From JAKAGE01 sp035541415 (GTDB lineage Bacteria; Patescibacteriota; Minisyncoccia; UBA6257; 2-01-FULL-56-20): DNA of 13,676 nt. The notes below the pieces were generated by a model. That model saw only the letters and a program-made list of their open reading frames with translations, was not told the DNA's origin and did no database searches. Positions 1 to 5,443 of this stretch are shown piece after piece (positions within the stretch are counted from its first letter, which is position 1; every line of letters starts with the position of its first letter). The translations under genes and the position numbers were made by a program. The DNA is taken from contig DATKNI010000002.1 in the NCBI GenBank assembly GCA_035541415.1, positions 1 to 13,676 on the forward strand. Direction: 5' to 3'.

Positions 1-38
1 AGTTCTTTGGTTATTTCGCGTTTTTCGTAGTTGGCCAT
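1..38 (-). CDS. Start of an unidentified gene (cut by window edge)
   Basis: An ATG on the minus strand at 38 opens a frame that runs off the window edge and begins MANYEKREITKE. It starts 10 nt after the stop of the upstream membrane-protein gene, and a purine-rich stretch (GAAGAAA) precedes the ATG, so it is probably the third gene of the minus-strand group that starts at 1064. Twelve residues are too few to name a family. Confidence 0.45.
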   Translation of the reverse strand, partial: MANYEKREITKE

Positions 39-48
39 TTTCTTCGGA

Positions 49-444
49 TTATTGGTTCGGGGTGATGGTGTATTGCTTTGGCTCGCCGAGCGAATTGCCG
101 ATGCCCTCGAACCCGTTCACCATCTTATGATATAAACCTGCAAAACCACTGCCAATCTGCTGCCAAAATCCCGGAATATTCTGCGCCGTTGCCGCCTGGC
201 TCGATGCTCCCGTCGCGATCGGTATTCCCGTCGCGATCGACGATGTGCCATTGAGCTCTGCCACGGCCGCTTCCGTTGCGAGCTGTCCGCGGTTGTTCGT
301 CACAATTGAATTGAAATATCCCGCCCACACATAGACAACGGCGATCATAACAACGACCGTCGAAGCGACGAGTACTCGCCGCTTCATCGGCTCATCAAGG
401 TTTTGGAGCTGCTCGATAAAATTTTTTTCTTTTGACGTTTTCAT
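49..444 (-). CDS. Single-pass membrane protein of unknown function (131 aa)
   Basis: I do not recognise the family. The protein has a charged cytoplasmic N-terminus (about residues 1-22, ending in KRR), one strongly hydrophobic segment at about 23-43, and an outside part of some 85 residues. The outside part is rich in Ala, Thr, Ser and Gly at 50-90 and then has an aromatic/Gly stretch (PGFWQQIGSGF) that may be amphipathic. The positive-inside rule suggests N-in, C-out. It lies 50 nt downstream of the metallo-beta-lactamase-like gene and 10 nt upstream of another start, so it is probably the middle gene of a three-gene transcript. No signal peptidase or lipobox site is visible; it looks like a small anchored accessory protein. 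Confidence 0.75.
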   Translation of the reverse strand: MKTSKEKNFIEQLQNLDEPMKRRVLVASTVVVMIAVVYVWAGYFNSIVTNNRGQLATEAAVAELNGTSSIATGIPIATGASSQAATAQNIPGFWQQIGSGFAGLYHKMVNGFEGIGNSLGEPKQYTITPNQ

Positions 445-494
445 GATCGCTTCGAACTTAACTTTTGATTAGGCCCTTTGACGCAGCCTTTTGA

Positions 495-1064
495 CTAAGC
501 CGCCTTCAAAACAACAACGCGGCCTTTGTCGGTGGCAATGTCTTTCTGTTTGAAGACGAGCTTTTCCGCGTCTTCCGCCTTTTTGCCGATCGCCTTCAGA
601 AATTCAGCCGGAGTCTTATAGAAACTCGGGATTATAATGCGCGCCTCAAGCTGTTTGGCGATCTTCGCCGCAACGTCCGGTTCCAAGAAATGGCCGCCGC
701 CCACCGGCAGGAAGAGCACGTCGGGCTCGGAAAACTCTTCCATCAGCGTTGCGTCGATAGGTTTTGAAAGATGGCCGAGAAACACGAACTTCATGTCTTC
801 CCAAAGAATCGCAAAAGCAGTTTTAAAAAATTTATCCGTTGATTCGCCGGTGATTTGATAGCCGATGATTTCGATTCCCTTTACTTCGTACTCTCCCGGA
901 AAAGAAATTTCCGTTCCTTCAATGTCGACGCCGGAGGCATCCGTCGATGCAAGCGTCTTCAACGACACATCTGCCTTGAGGCGATTATTGTCAGAATCCA
1001 CAAGGATGGACGTCTCCCCGCTCTGCAGCCGGAAGCATCCGTTGCCAAAATAATTGATCACCAT
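495..1064 (-). CDS. Metallo-beta-lactamase-fold protein lacking the metal-binding motif (189 aa)
   Basis: The N-terminus (MVINYFGNGCFRLQSGETSI then LVDS) matches the start of the UlaG/UPF0173-type metallo-beta-lactamase fold (Lactamase_B_3-like), where a strand pair leads to an acidic residue before the zinc loop. The later segments DVLFLPVGGGHF (about 115-126) and ARIIIPSFYK (141-150) match the conserved blocks that normally read LPVGGH and IPMH. The HxHxDH zinc motif expected soon after ILVD is absent; the sequence there is an acidic, Ser/Thr-rich loop, and the final metal His is replaced by Phe (PSFY). It is therefore probably not a zinc hydrolase and may be structural, regulatory or RNA-related. 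The ATG at 1064 lies 9 nt after a strong -10 box. Family-level call is fairly safe; function is unknown. Confidence 0.75.
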   Translation of the reverse strand: MVINYFGNGCFRLQSGETSILVDSDNNRLKADVSLKTLASTDASGVDIEGTEISFPGEYEVKGIEIIGYQITGESTDKFFKTAFAILWEDMKFVFLGHLSKPIDATLMEEFSEPDVLFLPVGGGHFLEPDVAAKIAKQLEARIIIPSFYKTPAEFLKAIGKKAEDAEKLVFKQKDIATDKGRVVVLKAA

Positions 1065-1073
1065 ATGCCTAAT

Positions 1074-1102
1074 ATTTTAGCAAAAAAATAAGGTAATTTC
1101 AA
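1074..1102 (-). promoter_or_regulatory. Sigma-70-type promoter of the minus-strand group 1064-1
   Basis: On the minus strand TTGAAA (1102-1097), a 17-nt spacer and TAAAAT (1079-1074) form a near-consensus promoter. The -10 box ends 9 nt before the ATG at 1064, so the predicted leader is only a few bases. Confidence 0.65.
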
Positions 1103-1117
1103 TGAAAATATAAGGCC

Positions 1118-1224
1118 AACAAAAAGGTGTATTCGAGGGGCCATCGGAGGCCGCGAAGGCGGATGAGACTTTGAGGCGCGTCCAGCAGGACGCGACGCCG
1201 TACCCCCGGAGACGCCTTTTTGTT
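1118..1224. repeat. Branched inverted-repeat element in the intergenic region (locus 1)
   Basis: The outer arms 1118-1139 and 1203-1224 are complementary with two G-U pairs and two mismatches. Inside are two further hairpins: 1142-1165 with a GAAG loop, and 1177-1194 with a perfect 7-bp stem (CGCGTCC/GGACGCG) and an AGCA loop. The right arm ends in a T-rich stretch (CCTTTTTGTTTG) and the complement is also T-rich, so it could stop transcripts from both sides. The layout of outer stem plus two side hairpins, and the core CCGCCTTCGCGGCCT on the minus strand, match the elements after tRNA-Arg and tRNA-Gly in this window, in the opposite orientation. Confidence 0.65.
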
Positions 1225-1239
1225 TGTCTTATATTTTAT

Positions 1240-1267
1240 TTGCAATTTATTAATTTTCTGTTAAACT
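1240..1267 (+). promoter_or_regulatory. Predicted promoter of rpsA
   Basis: TTGCAA (1240-1245), a 16-nt spacer and TAAACT (1262-1267). Only 7 nt separate the -10 box from the ATG at 1275 and no Shine-Dalgarno sequence is present, so the mRNA would start at or next to the ATG. Confidence 0.5.
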
Positions 1268-1274
1268 AGCTTCC

Positions 1275-2369
1275 ATGCCGCAAACCGAAGAACCAAAGAC
1301 GTCCGCCATCGCGCAGGCGCTCAAAACCGAACTCTCAACCGCTGACTGGCCAAAGGAAGGCAGTGTCGTTGAGGTAACCCTCATCAAGAAGCTCTCCCGC
1401 AAAGCCTATTTCGATATGGGCCGTTTTGGCACCGGCATCGTCTACGGCGCGGAAGTCTCGAATGCCCGCGAAGCGCTCCGCAACTTGAACGCCGGCGACA
1501 AGCTCCAGGCAAAGATCGTCGCTTTGGATGGCGAAGAGGGCCTCATCGAACTTTCCCTTTCTGAGGCCGGCAAACAGAAGCTTTGGCAGCAAGCCAAAGA
1601 ATTTGCCGAAGCGGGCGAGGTCATCAAGGCAAAGATCGCGGGCGCAAACGCCGGCGGCCTCATGGCCATCGTCGCCGACGAGCTCAAGGCATTCCTCCCC
1701 GTTTCCCAGCTTTCGCTCGAGCACTATCCCAAAGTTCCGGATGGCGACCGCGTGAAGATCGCGGAAGAACTCAAAAAGTTCGTCGGCGAGGAATTGAGCG
1801 TCAAAATCATCGACGTCAACCCGCGCACCAACAAAATCATCGTTTCAGAACGCGAAGTTTTGTCGGCGAACGTCAAGGAGCTGCTTTCGGCCTACACCGT
1901 CGGCCAGGTGATTGACTGCGTCGTCTCGGGCGTCGCCGATTTCGGCGTGTTCGTCCGCTTCACCGACAACCCGCAGATTGAAGGCATGATCCACATTTCC
2001 GAACTCGACTACAAACTTATCGATAACCCCAAGGAGCTCGTCAAAGTGAATGACGCGCTGAAGGCCAAGATCATCGACATCAAAGAAGGCCGCGTCTTCC
2101 TTTCTTTGAAAGCCCTCAAGGAAGATCCGTGGACGAAAGTCGGCGATCTCTTCAAGCCGGGCCAGGCCGCACAAGGCCGCGTGTACAAGTTCAATCCGTT
2201 CGGCGCCGTCATCGCGCTTGAGCACGACATGCAGGGCATGGTGCACATTTCCGAATTCGGCGGCCAGGATGAAATGAAGAAGGCGCTCACCGTCGGGCAG
2301 ACATATCCGTTTGTCATCGACACCGTAAAGACCGACGAAAAGCGCATCACGCTTAAGTTGAAGAAATAA
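1275..2369 (+). CDS. rpsA: Ribosomal protein S1-like protein with four S1 domains
   Basis: Four successive S1 (OB-fold) RNA-binding domains are visible: about 27-93 (divergent), 112-194 (divergent, KIIDVNPRTNKIIVSERE is the typical domain end), 209-280 (canonical: GVADFGVFVRF ... EGMIHISEL ... ALKAKIIDI ... GRVFLSLKAL) and 292-364 (canonical: FNPFGAVIAL ... QGMVHISEF). Established role: binding mRNA on the 30S subunit and aiding initiation on leaders without strong Shine-Dalgarno sites. At 364 aa it is shorter than the six-domain proteobacterial form and like the four-domain forms of other phyla. It has its own promoter and a strong terminator, so it is a single-gene unit. The start is chosen because it is the first ATG after the promoter; no ribosome binding site precedes it. 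Confidence 0.92.
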   Translation: MPQTEEPKTSAIAQALKTELSTADWPKEGSVVEVTLIKKLSRKAYFDMGRFGTGIVYGAEVSNAREALRNLNAGDKLQAKIVALDGEEGLIELSLSEAGKQKLWQQAKEFAEAGEVIKAKIAGANAGGLMAIVADELKAFLPVSQLSLEHYPKVPDGDRVKIAEELKKFVGEELSVKIIDVNPRTNKIIVSEREVLSANVKELLSAYTVGQVIDCVVSGVADFGVFVRFTDNPQIEGMIHISELDYKLIDNPKELVKVNDALKAKIIDIKEGRVFLSLKALKEDPWTKVGDLFKPGQAAQGRVYKFNPFGAVIALEHDMQGMVHISEFGGQDEMKKALTVGQTYPFVIDTVKTDEKRITLKLKK

Positions 2370-2390
2370 TTTCATAATTCGGCGCATGAG

Positions 2391-2415
2391 AAAACCGGCT
2401 CAGAGCCGGTTTTTT
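2391..2415 (+). terminator. Rho-independent terminator of rpsA
   Basis: A 10-bp stem AAAACCGGCT/AGCCGGTTTT with loop CAG, followed by more T, 21 nt after the rpsA stop. Confidence 0.88.
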
Positions 2416-2439
2416 AATAAAAATTTAATGTTGGGCGGA

Positions 2440-2445
2440 TAGAAT
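2440..2445 (+). promoter_or_regulatory. Possible -10 box of the LAGLIDADG gene
   Basis: TAGAAT ends 6 nt before the ATG at 2452. No convincing -35 box is seen. If used, the transcript would begin at the start codon and could run on through tRNA-Phe. Confidence 0.35.
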
Positions 2446-2451
2446 TGAGAT

Positions 2452-3135
2452 ATGGGAACGCCTGCAAAACATTCGATAAAAATCAATTGGTCATCGAACC
2501 TTGCATATGCGATTGGCCTTATAGCATCCGATGGATCTCTTGCAAAAGGAACTTATCGCATCAACTTCGGTTCGAAAGATTTGGAAATGATGGAAAATTT
2601 CAGAACGGCTCTTGGCTTGGAAAATAAAATCGGAAAACATGCCCGCGGCGGAGAGGTCGAAAAACGATTTTATTATTTATCTTTCAAAAGCAAATTATTT
2701 TATGACTTTCTTTTGAGCATAGGCCTCATGCCGGCGAAATCTAAAATTATACAAGACCTGATCGTGCCAGATGGATTCTTCGCAGATTTTTTAAGAGGAC
2801 TTTTTGATGGAGATGGATCATTCTACTCATTTCGGGATATTCGATGGCCAAATAGTTTTTGCTATAAAACATCATTCGCCTCAGCAAGTCCGAATTTTAT
2901 TGCTTGGCTAAAAAACAAGCTAACAGAACTTTATAATGTGCGTGGATATTTACATAAAGGAGCCGGGGTTATAAATCTTGAATATACTAAAACAGATACC
3001 AAAAAGATATTCGAGGCAATGTATCACGGCCCGGATGTCTTGTTTTTGCGCCGAAAATACGATAAAATGAAATCCGCATTCGAATATGATGCCAAACTGC
3101 ATCCTGCATCAAGCAAGCATGCCGCAGTAGCTTAA
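2452..3135 (+). CDS. LAGLIDADG-family homing endonuclease, free-standing, ending inside tRNA-Phe
   Basis: Two LAGLIDADG motifs are visible: LAYAIGLIASDG (residues 17-28, catalytic acid D27) and FLRGLFDGDGSF (113-124, catalytic acid D121). Each is followed by the mixed alpha/beta stretch expected for this fold, and 227 aa fits a monomeric two-motif enzyme. Such enzymes make a double-strand break at a long target site and so spread their own gene, often within introns or inteins; here no intron or intein surrounds it. Its DNA is clearly more AT-rich than its neighbours, a sign of transfer. The stop TAA at 3133-3135 and the last five codons are supplied by the first 15 nt of tRNA-Phe, so gene and tRNA overlap in the same direction. 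It is probably co-transcribed with the tRNA. Both acids are intact, so it may be active. Confidence 0.85.
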   Translation: MGTPAKHSIKINWSSNLAYAIGLIASDGSLAKGTYRINFGSKDLEMMENFRTALGLENKIGKHARGGEVEKRFYYLSFKSKLFYDFLLSIGLMPAKSKIIQDLIVPDGFFADFLRGLFDGDGSFYSFRDIRWPNSFCYKTSFASASPNFIAWLKNKLTELYNVRGYLHKGAGVINLEYTKTDTKKIFEAMYHGPDVLFLRRKYDKMKSAFEYDAKLHPASSKHAAVA

Positions 3136-3191
3136 TGGTAAAGCACTCGCCTGAAGAGCGAATGAAGACAGTTCGATTCTGTCCTGCGGCA
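3121..3191 (+). tRNA. tRNA-Phe (GAA)
   Basis: Acceptor GCCGCAG/CTGCGGC with discriminator A, D stem GCTT/AAGC, anticodon loop CTGAAGA giving GAA, T arm GACAG/CTGTC with loop TTCGATT. CCA is not encoded. The first anticodon-stem pair (27-43) is a C-A mismatch; the rest pairs fully. The 5' 15 nt also encode the end of the LAGLIDADG protein. No own promoter is obvious, so it may depend on read-through from that gene or on a promoter hidden in it. Confidence 0.93.
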
Positions 3192-3194
3192 CAC

Positions 3195-3234
3195 AAAACA
3201 AAATCTCCACTGACCCGTGGGGATTTTGTTTTTC
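3195..3234 (+). terminator. Terminator after tRNA-Phe
   Basis: A 16-bp stem (3195-3210 with 3217-3232, one G-U pair) with loop TGACCC runs into TTTTT. It begins 4 nt after the tRNA and has the A-rich left and T-rich right arm of an intrinsic terminator. Confidence 0.8.
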
Positions 3235-3253
3235 TTAAATCATTAAATTTTGG

Positions 3254-3259
3254 TAAAAT
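3254..3259 (+). promoter_or_regulatory. Possible -10 box of the anchored protein gene at 3267
   Basis: TAAAAT lies 7 nt before the ATG at 3267 and overlaps the alternative ATG at 3258. This spacing favours 3267 as the translated start on a leaderless transcript. No clear -35 box. Confidence 0.4.
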
Positions 3260-3266
3260 GAAGTTT

Positions 3267-4187
3267 ATGGGTAAAAACTTCACGCGCATCATCATCCTTC
3301 TTTTTGTTCTCGTCATCGTCGCGGCGGGCGTTTGGTATTATCTTGCCGATAATTTTTCCGGCGTCGACGTAGTCAATTCCCCTGTTGCGACGCTGCCGCC
3401 GCAAAATACATCAACAAGCGTCGCACTCACGTCGACGACGACAAGTTCGGCAAGCACATCGCTCGATTTGAATGTTTCTGGAACGTCATCCGACCCCCTC
3501 CTTAAATCGCTTTCAGAGAATAGCATCCAGGGTGCCGGCGCTGGATCGCAGATTTCGTCGTCGCTCAATGCGAGCGGCACAACCTATCAAACGCTCTTCA
3601 ACACAACCCGCTGCGTAAAAGACTCCGACCGCTTCACGGGACCTGGATGCGACATCGCGCTTGTTGCGACCGACAAAGCAACGCACGAACAAACCGTTGT
3701 GGTGCCAAGTTTCTGGCAGGCAATCCCTCAACTCAAGAGCACGGCGTACGGACAGGTTGATATCCTCTATGCCGACAGCAACAACATTTATTTAAATGTA
3801 TATTCACAAAGCCAAACCGGGGCGCCGGTCGGGTTCTTCAAGATGAGCCTCGCCGATAACCAGGTCGCAAAACTCGGCTTCACCGGCAGCCTCATCTGCA
3901 CCGTCATTTCGCCCGACGACCATTATGTTGCGGGCGACACGCAAAACGGATCGTCCTCAAACGTGGAAGTTTTCAGCTTCGGCCAAAATAAAGACGTCTT
4001 CACAAAGACGCTTACCCTCCCGCAAACATTGTGGAACGGCAGTATTGGGCCGGGATGCAATCTCGGTATCTCCTGGATCGCAACCGACACGATGCAATAC
4101 GTGATCTATGACTCATCCAATCCGAATACCGACGGCATGTTCCCCATCCTCAAGAAAGCGACATCGTCGTTCCCTGGCAACGGCTAA
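3267..4187 (+). CDS. N-terminally anchored, probably extracytoplasmic protein (306 aa)
   Basis: I do not recognise the family. From the ATG at 3267 the protein has a short basic N-terminus, one membrane segment at about 6-26 (RIIILLFVLVIVAAGVWYYL), a Ser/Thr/Ala-rich linker at about 40-100, and a folded outer part. The outer part has recurring short hydrophobic strands with aspartates (VDILYADSNNIYLNVYSQ, CTVISPDDHYVAGDTQ) that resemble beta-propeller blades, and four cysteines that could form disulfides. The S/T linker fits a surface-exposed protein. The frame is open upstream to 3135, but that stretch lies in tRNA-Phe and its terminator, so the start is placed at 3267 (3258 is the alternative). 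It ends 24 nt before the convergent tRNA-Pro gene. Confidence 0.75.
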   Translation: MGKNFTRIIILLFVLVIVAAGVWYYLADNFSGVDVVNSPVATLPPQNTSTSVALTSTTTSSASTSLDLNVSGTSSDPLLKSLSENSIQGAGAGSQISSSLNASGTTYQTLFNTTRCVKDSDRFTGPGCDIALVATDKATHEQTVVVPSFWQAIPQLKSTAYGQVDILYADSNNIYLNVYSQSQTGAPVGFFKMSLADNQVAKLGFTGSLICTVISPDDHYVAGDTQNGSSSNVEVFSFGQNKDVFTKTLTLPQTLWNGSIGPGCNLGISWIATDTMQYVIYDSSNPNTDGMFPILKKATSSFPGNG

Positions 4188-4211
4188 AGAGGCAACGGTC
4201 AAGATTTTTTG

Positions 4212-4282
4212 TCGGGCCGCTGGGAATTGAACCCAGTCTACCTGCTCCCAAAGCAGGCGTACTACCGGTATACGACGGCCCG
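4212..4282 (-). tRNA. tRNA-Pro (TGG)
   Basis: Acceptor CGGGCCG/CGGCCCG is perfect and starts with the C1-G72 pair typical of bacterial tRNA-Pro; discriminator A. The anticodon arm CCTGC/GCAGG with loop TTTGGGA gives TGG, and the T arm is CTGGG/CCCAG with loop TTCAATT. No encoded CCA. Confidence 0.93.
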
Positions 4283-4300
4283 CGCGTACATCGCGCTGCG

Positions 4301-4370
4301 ACATGCTGCGACGCGTCCCTTTAAACTATCCTAAATTTGGTTTATTATCAACGCGTGAAGGGCAGCATGT
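4301..4370. repeat. Inverted repeat enclosing the tRNA-Arg promoter
   Basis: Outer arms ACATGCTGC (4301-4309) and GCAGCATGT (4362-4370) plus inner arms ACGCGT (4311-4316) and ACGCGT (4351-4356) are complementary in order and enclose the predicted promoter 4320-4348. The octamer GCTGCGAC also occurs twice, 10 bp apart, at 4295-4312. It may be an operator or a DNA cruciform; function is unknown. Confidence 0.5.
4320..4348 (+). promoter_or_regulatory. Predicted promoter of tRNA-Arg
   Basis: TTTAAA (4320-4325), a 17-nt spacer and TATTAT (4343-4348), 25 nt before the tRNA. The leader contains a 6-bp hairpin GGGCAG/CTGCCC (4360-4377) that reaches into the tRNA 5' end. Confidence 0.45.
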
Positions 4371-4373
4371 TCT

Positions 4374-4445
4374 GCCCCCGTAGCTTAATGGATAAAGCAG
4401 GACTCTTCTAAGGTCTTGATGGGGGTTCGATTCCCTCCGGGGGTA
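4374..4445 (+). tRNA. tRNA-Arg (TCT)
   Basis: Acceptor GCCCCCG/CGGGGGT (first pair G-U), discriminator A, D stem GCTT/AAGC, anticodon loop CTTCTAA giving TCT, T arm GGGGG/CCCTC with loop TTCGATT. No encoded CCA. The next base, 4446, is the first base of a large inverted repeat. Confidence 0.92.
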
Positions 4446-4561
4446 CAGAAAATAAAAATTCCGGAATGAGGTACGCAGTTTGCGCGTACTCGCGCAACTG
4501 CTCAGCTCTCGGCCGCCTTCGCGGCCTGCGAGAGCCCTCATTCCGGATTTTTTATTTTCTG
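4446..4561 (+). repeat. Branched inverted repeat starting directly after tRNA-Arg (locus 2)
   Basis: The outer arms 4446-4471 and 4536-4561 are 26 bp long with one mismatch; the element begins CAG and ends CTG, and the arms close with GAGG/CCTC. Inside are two hairpins: 4475-4501 (11 bp with one bulged T, loop TACT) and 4506-4534 (CTCTC/GAGAG plus GGCCGC/GGCCGC-type inner stem, loop CTTC). The predicted shape is a Y or three-way junction. The T-rich right arm could also act as a terminator for the tRNA. The core GCCTTCGCGGCCT is shared with the element at 1118-1224, and the whole layout with the one at 13249-13371. Confidence 0.8.
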
Positions 4562-4573
4562 TTTTCTTGGGAA

Positions 4574-4600
4574 TCGAAACCGAGCAGCACCCCGTGTCGA
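4574..4600 (+). repeat. Conserved motif after the branched repeat (locus 2 copy)
   Basis: The 20-nt core CCGAGCAGCACCCCGTGTCG (4580-4599), preceded by TCGAA and one variable base, is identical to the copy at 13394-13413, where it forms the left arm of a second branched element. Here the matching right arm is missing, so this copy looks truncated by the end of the SdpI-family gene. The complement of its start resembles a tRNA T-arm (GGTTTCGATTCCC). Confidence 0.8.
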
Positions 4601-4618
4601 TTTATCTCCGAATATTAA

Positions 4619-5251
4619 TTATTGCTCCCGCTCGTAGAGAACGTACGAGTAGACAACGAGGCCAATCGCGACAACGATGATCGGCATCACGATAAACCAA
4701 ATTGCATACCGAGGGAACGCGATGCCAAGGAGACCAATGATCGCCGCAGCCTCAAACCAAATCCCGGCTGCCTTATGCGTTTTCTTCCAGACCGTTTTAC
4801 TTGAGATTGTCCAGGGGGTGCGGACGCCGATAAACCAATTTTGCTCGACATACGGCATGATCATACCAACCACCCAGAAGAGGAGCGAAAGCGCCGGCAC
4901 GATTGATATCGTGAAGTTGAAACGGACGCCGAGATTCCAGAAAAGGAAGAGCAGGAAGAAATAATAGAAGAGAAAGAAAATGACGATCGCAAGATAATCA
5001 AAGTATCGGCGGAATTTTTCGATGTTTTCGCGGCGGGGATCGATGCGCGGGATGGCAAAAAAGAGCGCAAAAAGAATGCCGATAATGATAGGGAATATCG
5101 CCACGCCCCATCCTTTTGTCATATATCCGTTCACCTGTCCGGCGGCATCCCAATGCGAAGCGACCACCGGAGGGAGCTGCGGATAGAAGAAAACCGCCGT
5201 TAAAATGGAGGCGATTACGATGCAGAATAGGATCCACTCAGATTTGCGCAT
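4619..5251 (-). CDS. SdpI-family integral membrane protein (DUF1648 + SdpI domains)
   Basis: Six hydrophobic segments are visible (about 5-22, 48-67, 86-107, 115-133, 163-180, 184-206). The loop after the first contains LPPVVASHWDAAGQVNGYM (residues 26-44), the DUF1648 signature, and the loop after the fourth contains NWFIGVRTPWTISSKTVWKK (138-157), the SdpI/YhfL signature. In Bacillus SdpI gives immunity to the SdpC toxin and helps control its own operon; most family members have no known toxin partner, and none is seen here, so immunity is not shown. The length of 210 aa is normal. A TATAAT box lies 23 nt upstream of the ATG. The gene ends beside the truncated repeat motif at 4574-4600. Confidence 0.88.
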   Translation of the reverse strand: MRKSEWILFCIVIASILTAVFFYPQLPPVVASHWDAAGQVNGYMTKGWGVAIFPIIIGILFALFFAIPRIDPRRENIEKFRRYFDYLAIVIFFLFYYFFLLFLFWNLGVRFNFTISIVPALSLLFWVVGMIMPYVEQNWFIGVRTPWTISSKTVWKKTHKAAGIWFEAAAIIGLLGIAFPRYAIWFIVMPIIVVAIGLVVYSYVLYEREQ

Positions 5252-5274
5252 GTTGTGCAGATGATTTCCTCACT

Positions 5275-5280
5275 ATTATA
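5275..5280 (-). promoter_or_regulatory. -10 box of the SdpI-family gene
   Basis: TATAAT on the minus strand, 23 nt upstream of the ATG at 5251. With 17-nt spacing the -35 would be TGTAAC (5303-5298), which is weak. GAGGAAA in the leader may serve as ribosome binding site but is rather far from the ATG. Confidence 0.5.
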
Positions 5281-5315
5281 CTCTATTATCCACAGCAGTT
5301 ACACATATTCTGATC

Positions 5316-5321
5316 TATAAT
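5316..5321 (+). promoter_or_regulatory. -10 box of the short transcript 5328-5540
   Basis: A perfect TATAAT. The -35 region is poor. The predicted start near 5328 would place AGGAGGG at the very 5' end of the RNA. Confidence 0.45.
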
Positions 5322-5346
5322 GGAATTAGGAGGGCTTTTACATACG

Positions 5347-5442
5347 ATGAAAAATCAGGTGATGTATCTCCATCGACGCTTCATGCGCAGAATAACTCGG
5401 TGTAACCGCATTCAAAATCCCAACCGTCCCCGCAAGCGCTGA
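5347..5442 (+). CDS. Possible 31-aa basic peptide
   Basis: ATG at 5347 to TGA at 5440-5442 encodes a very basic peptide (starts MKNQVMYLHRRFMRR, ends NPNRPRKR). AGGAGGG (5328-5334) lies 12 nt upstream of the ATG, somewhat far. The size and charge recall small ribosomal or nucleic-acid-binding proteins, but I recognise no family. Its stop codon is followed within 2 nt by the strong ribosome binding site of the next tiny frame. Confidence 0.3.
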   Translation: MKNQVMYLHRRFMRRITRCNRIQNPNRPRKR

Positions 5443-5443
5443 G

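Noticed and set aside
1845..2387. 180-codon minus-strand frame opposite rpsA
   Set aside because: It is antisense to well-conserved S1 domains and has no supporting start signals.
3135..3266. Upstream extension of the anchored protein (start at 3135)
   Set aside because: It runs through tRNA-Phe and its terminator; the membrane segment begins right after the ATG at 3267, which also has a -10 box at the right distance.
4446..4561. CRISPR array or simple terminator
   Set aside because: There are no evenly spaced direct repeats, and the sister element after tRNA-Gly lacks the T-rich right arm needed for termination.
4326..4680. Open frames over tRNA-Arg and its branched repeat
   Set aside because: The residues come from antisense tRNA and hairpin arms; a structural repeat explains the sequence better.
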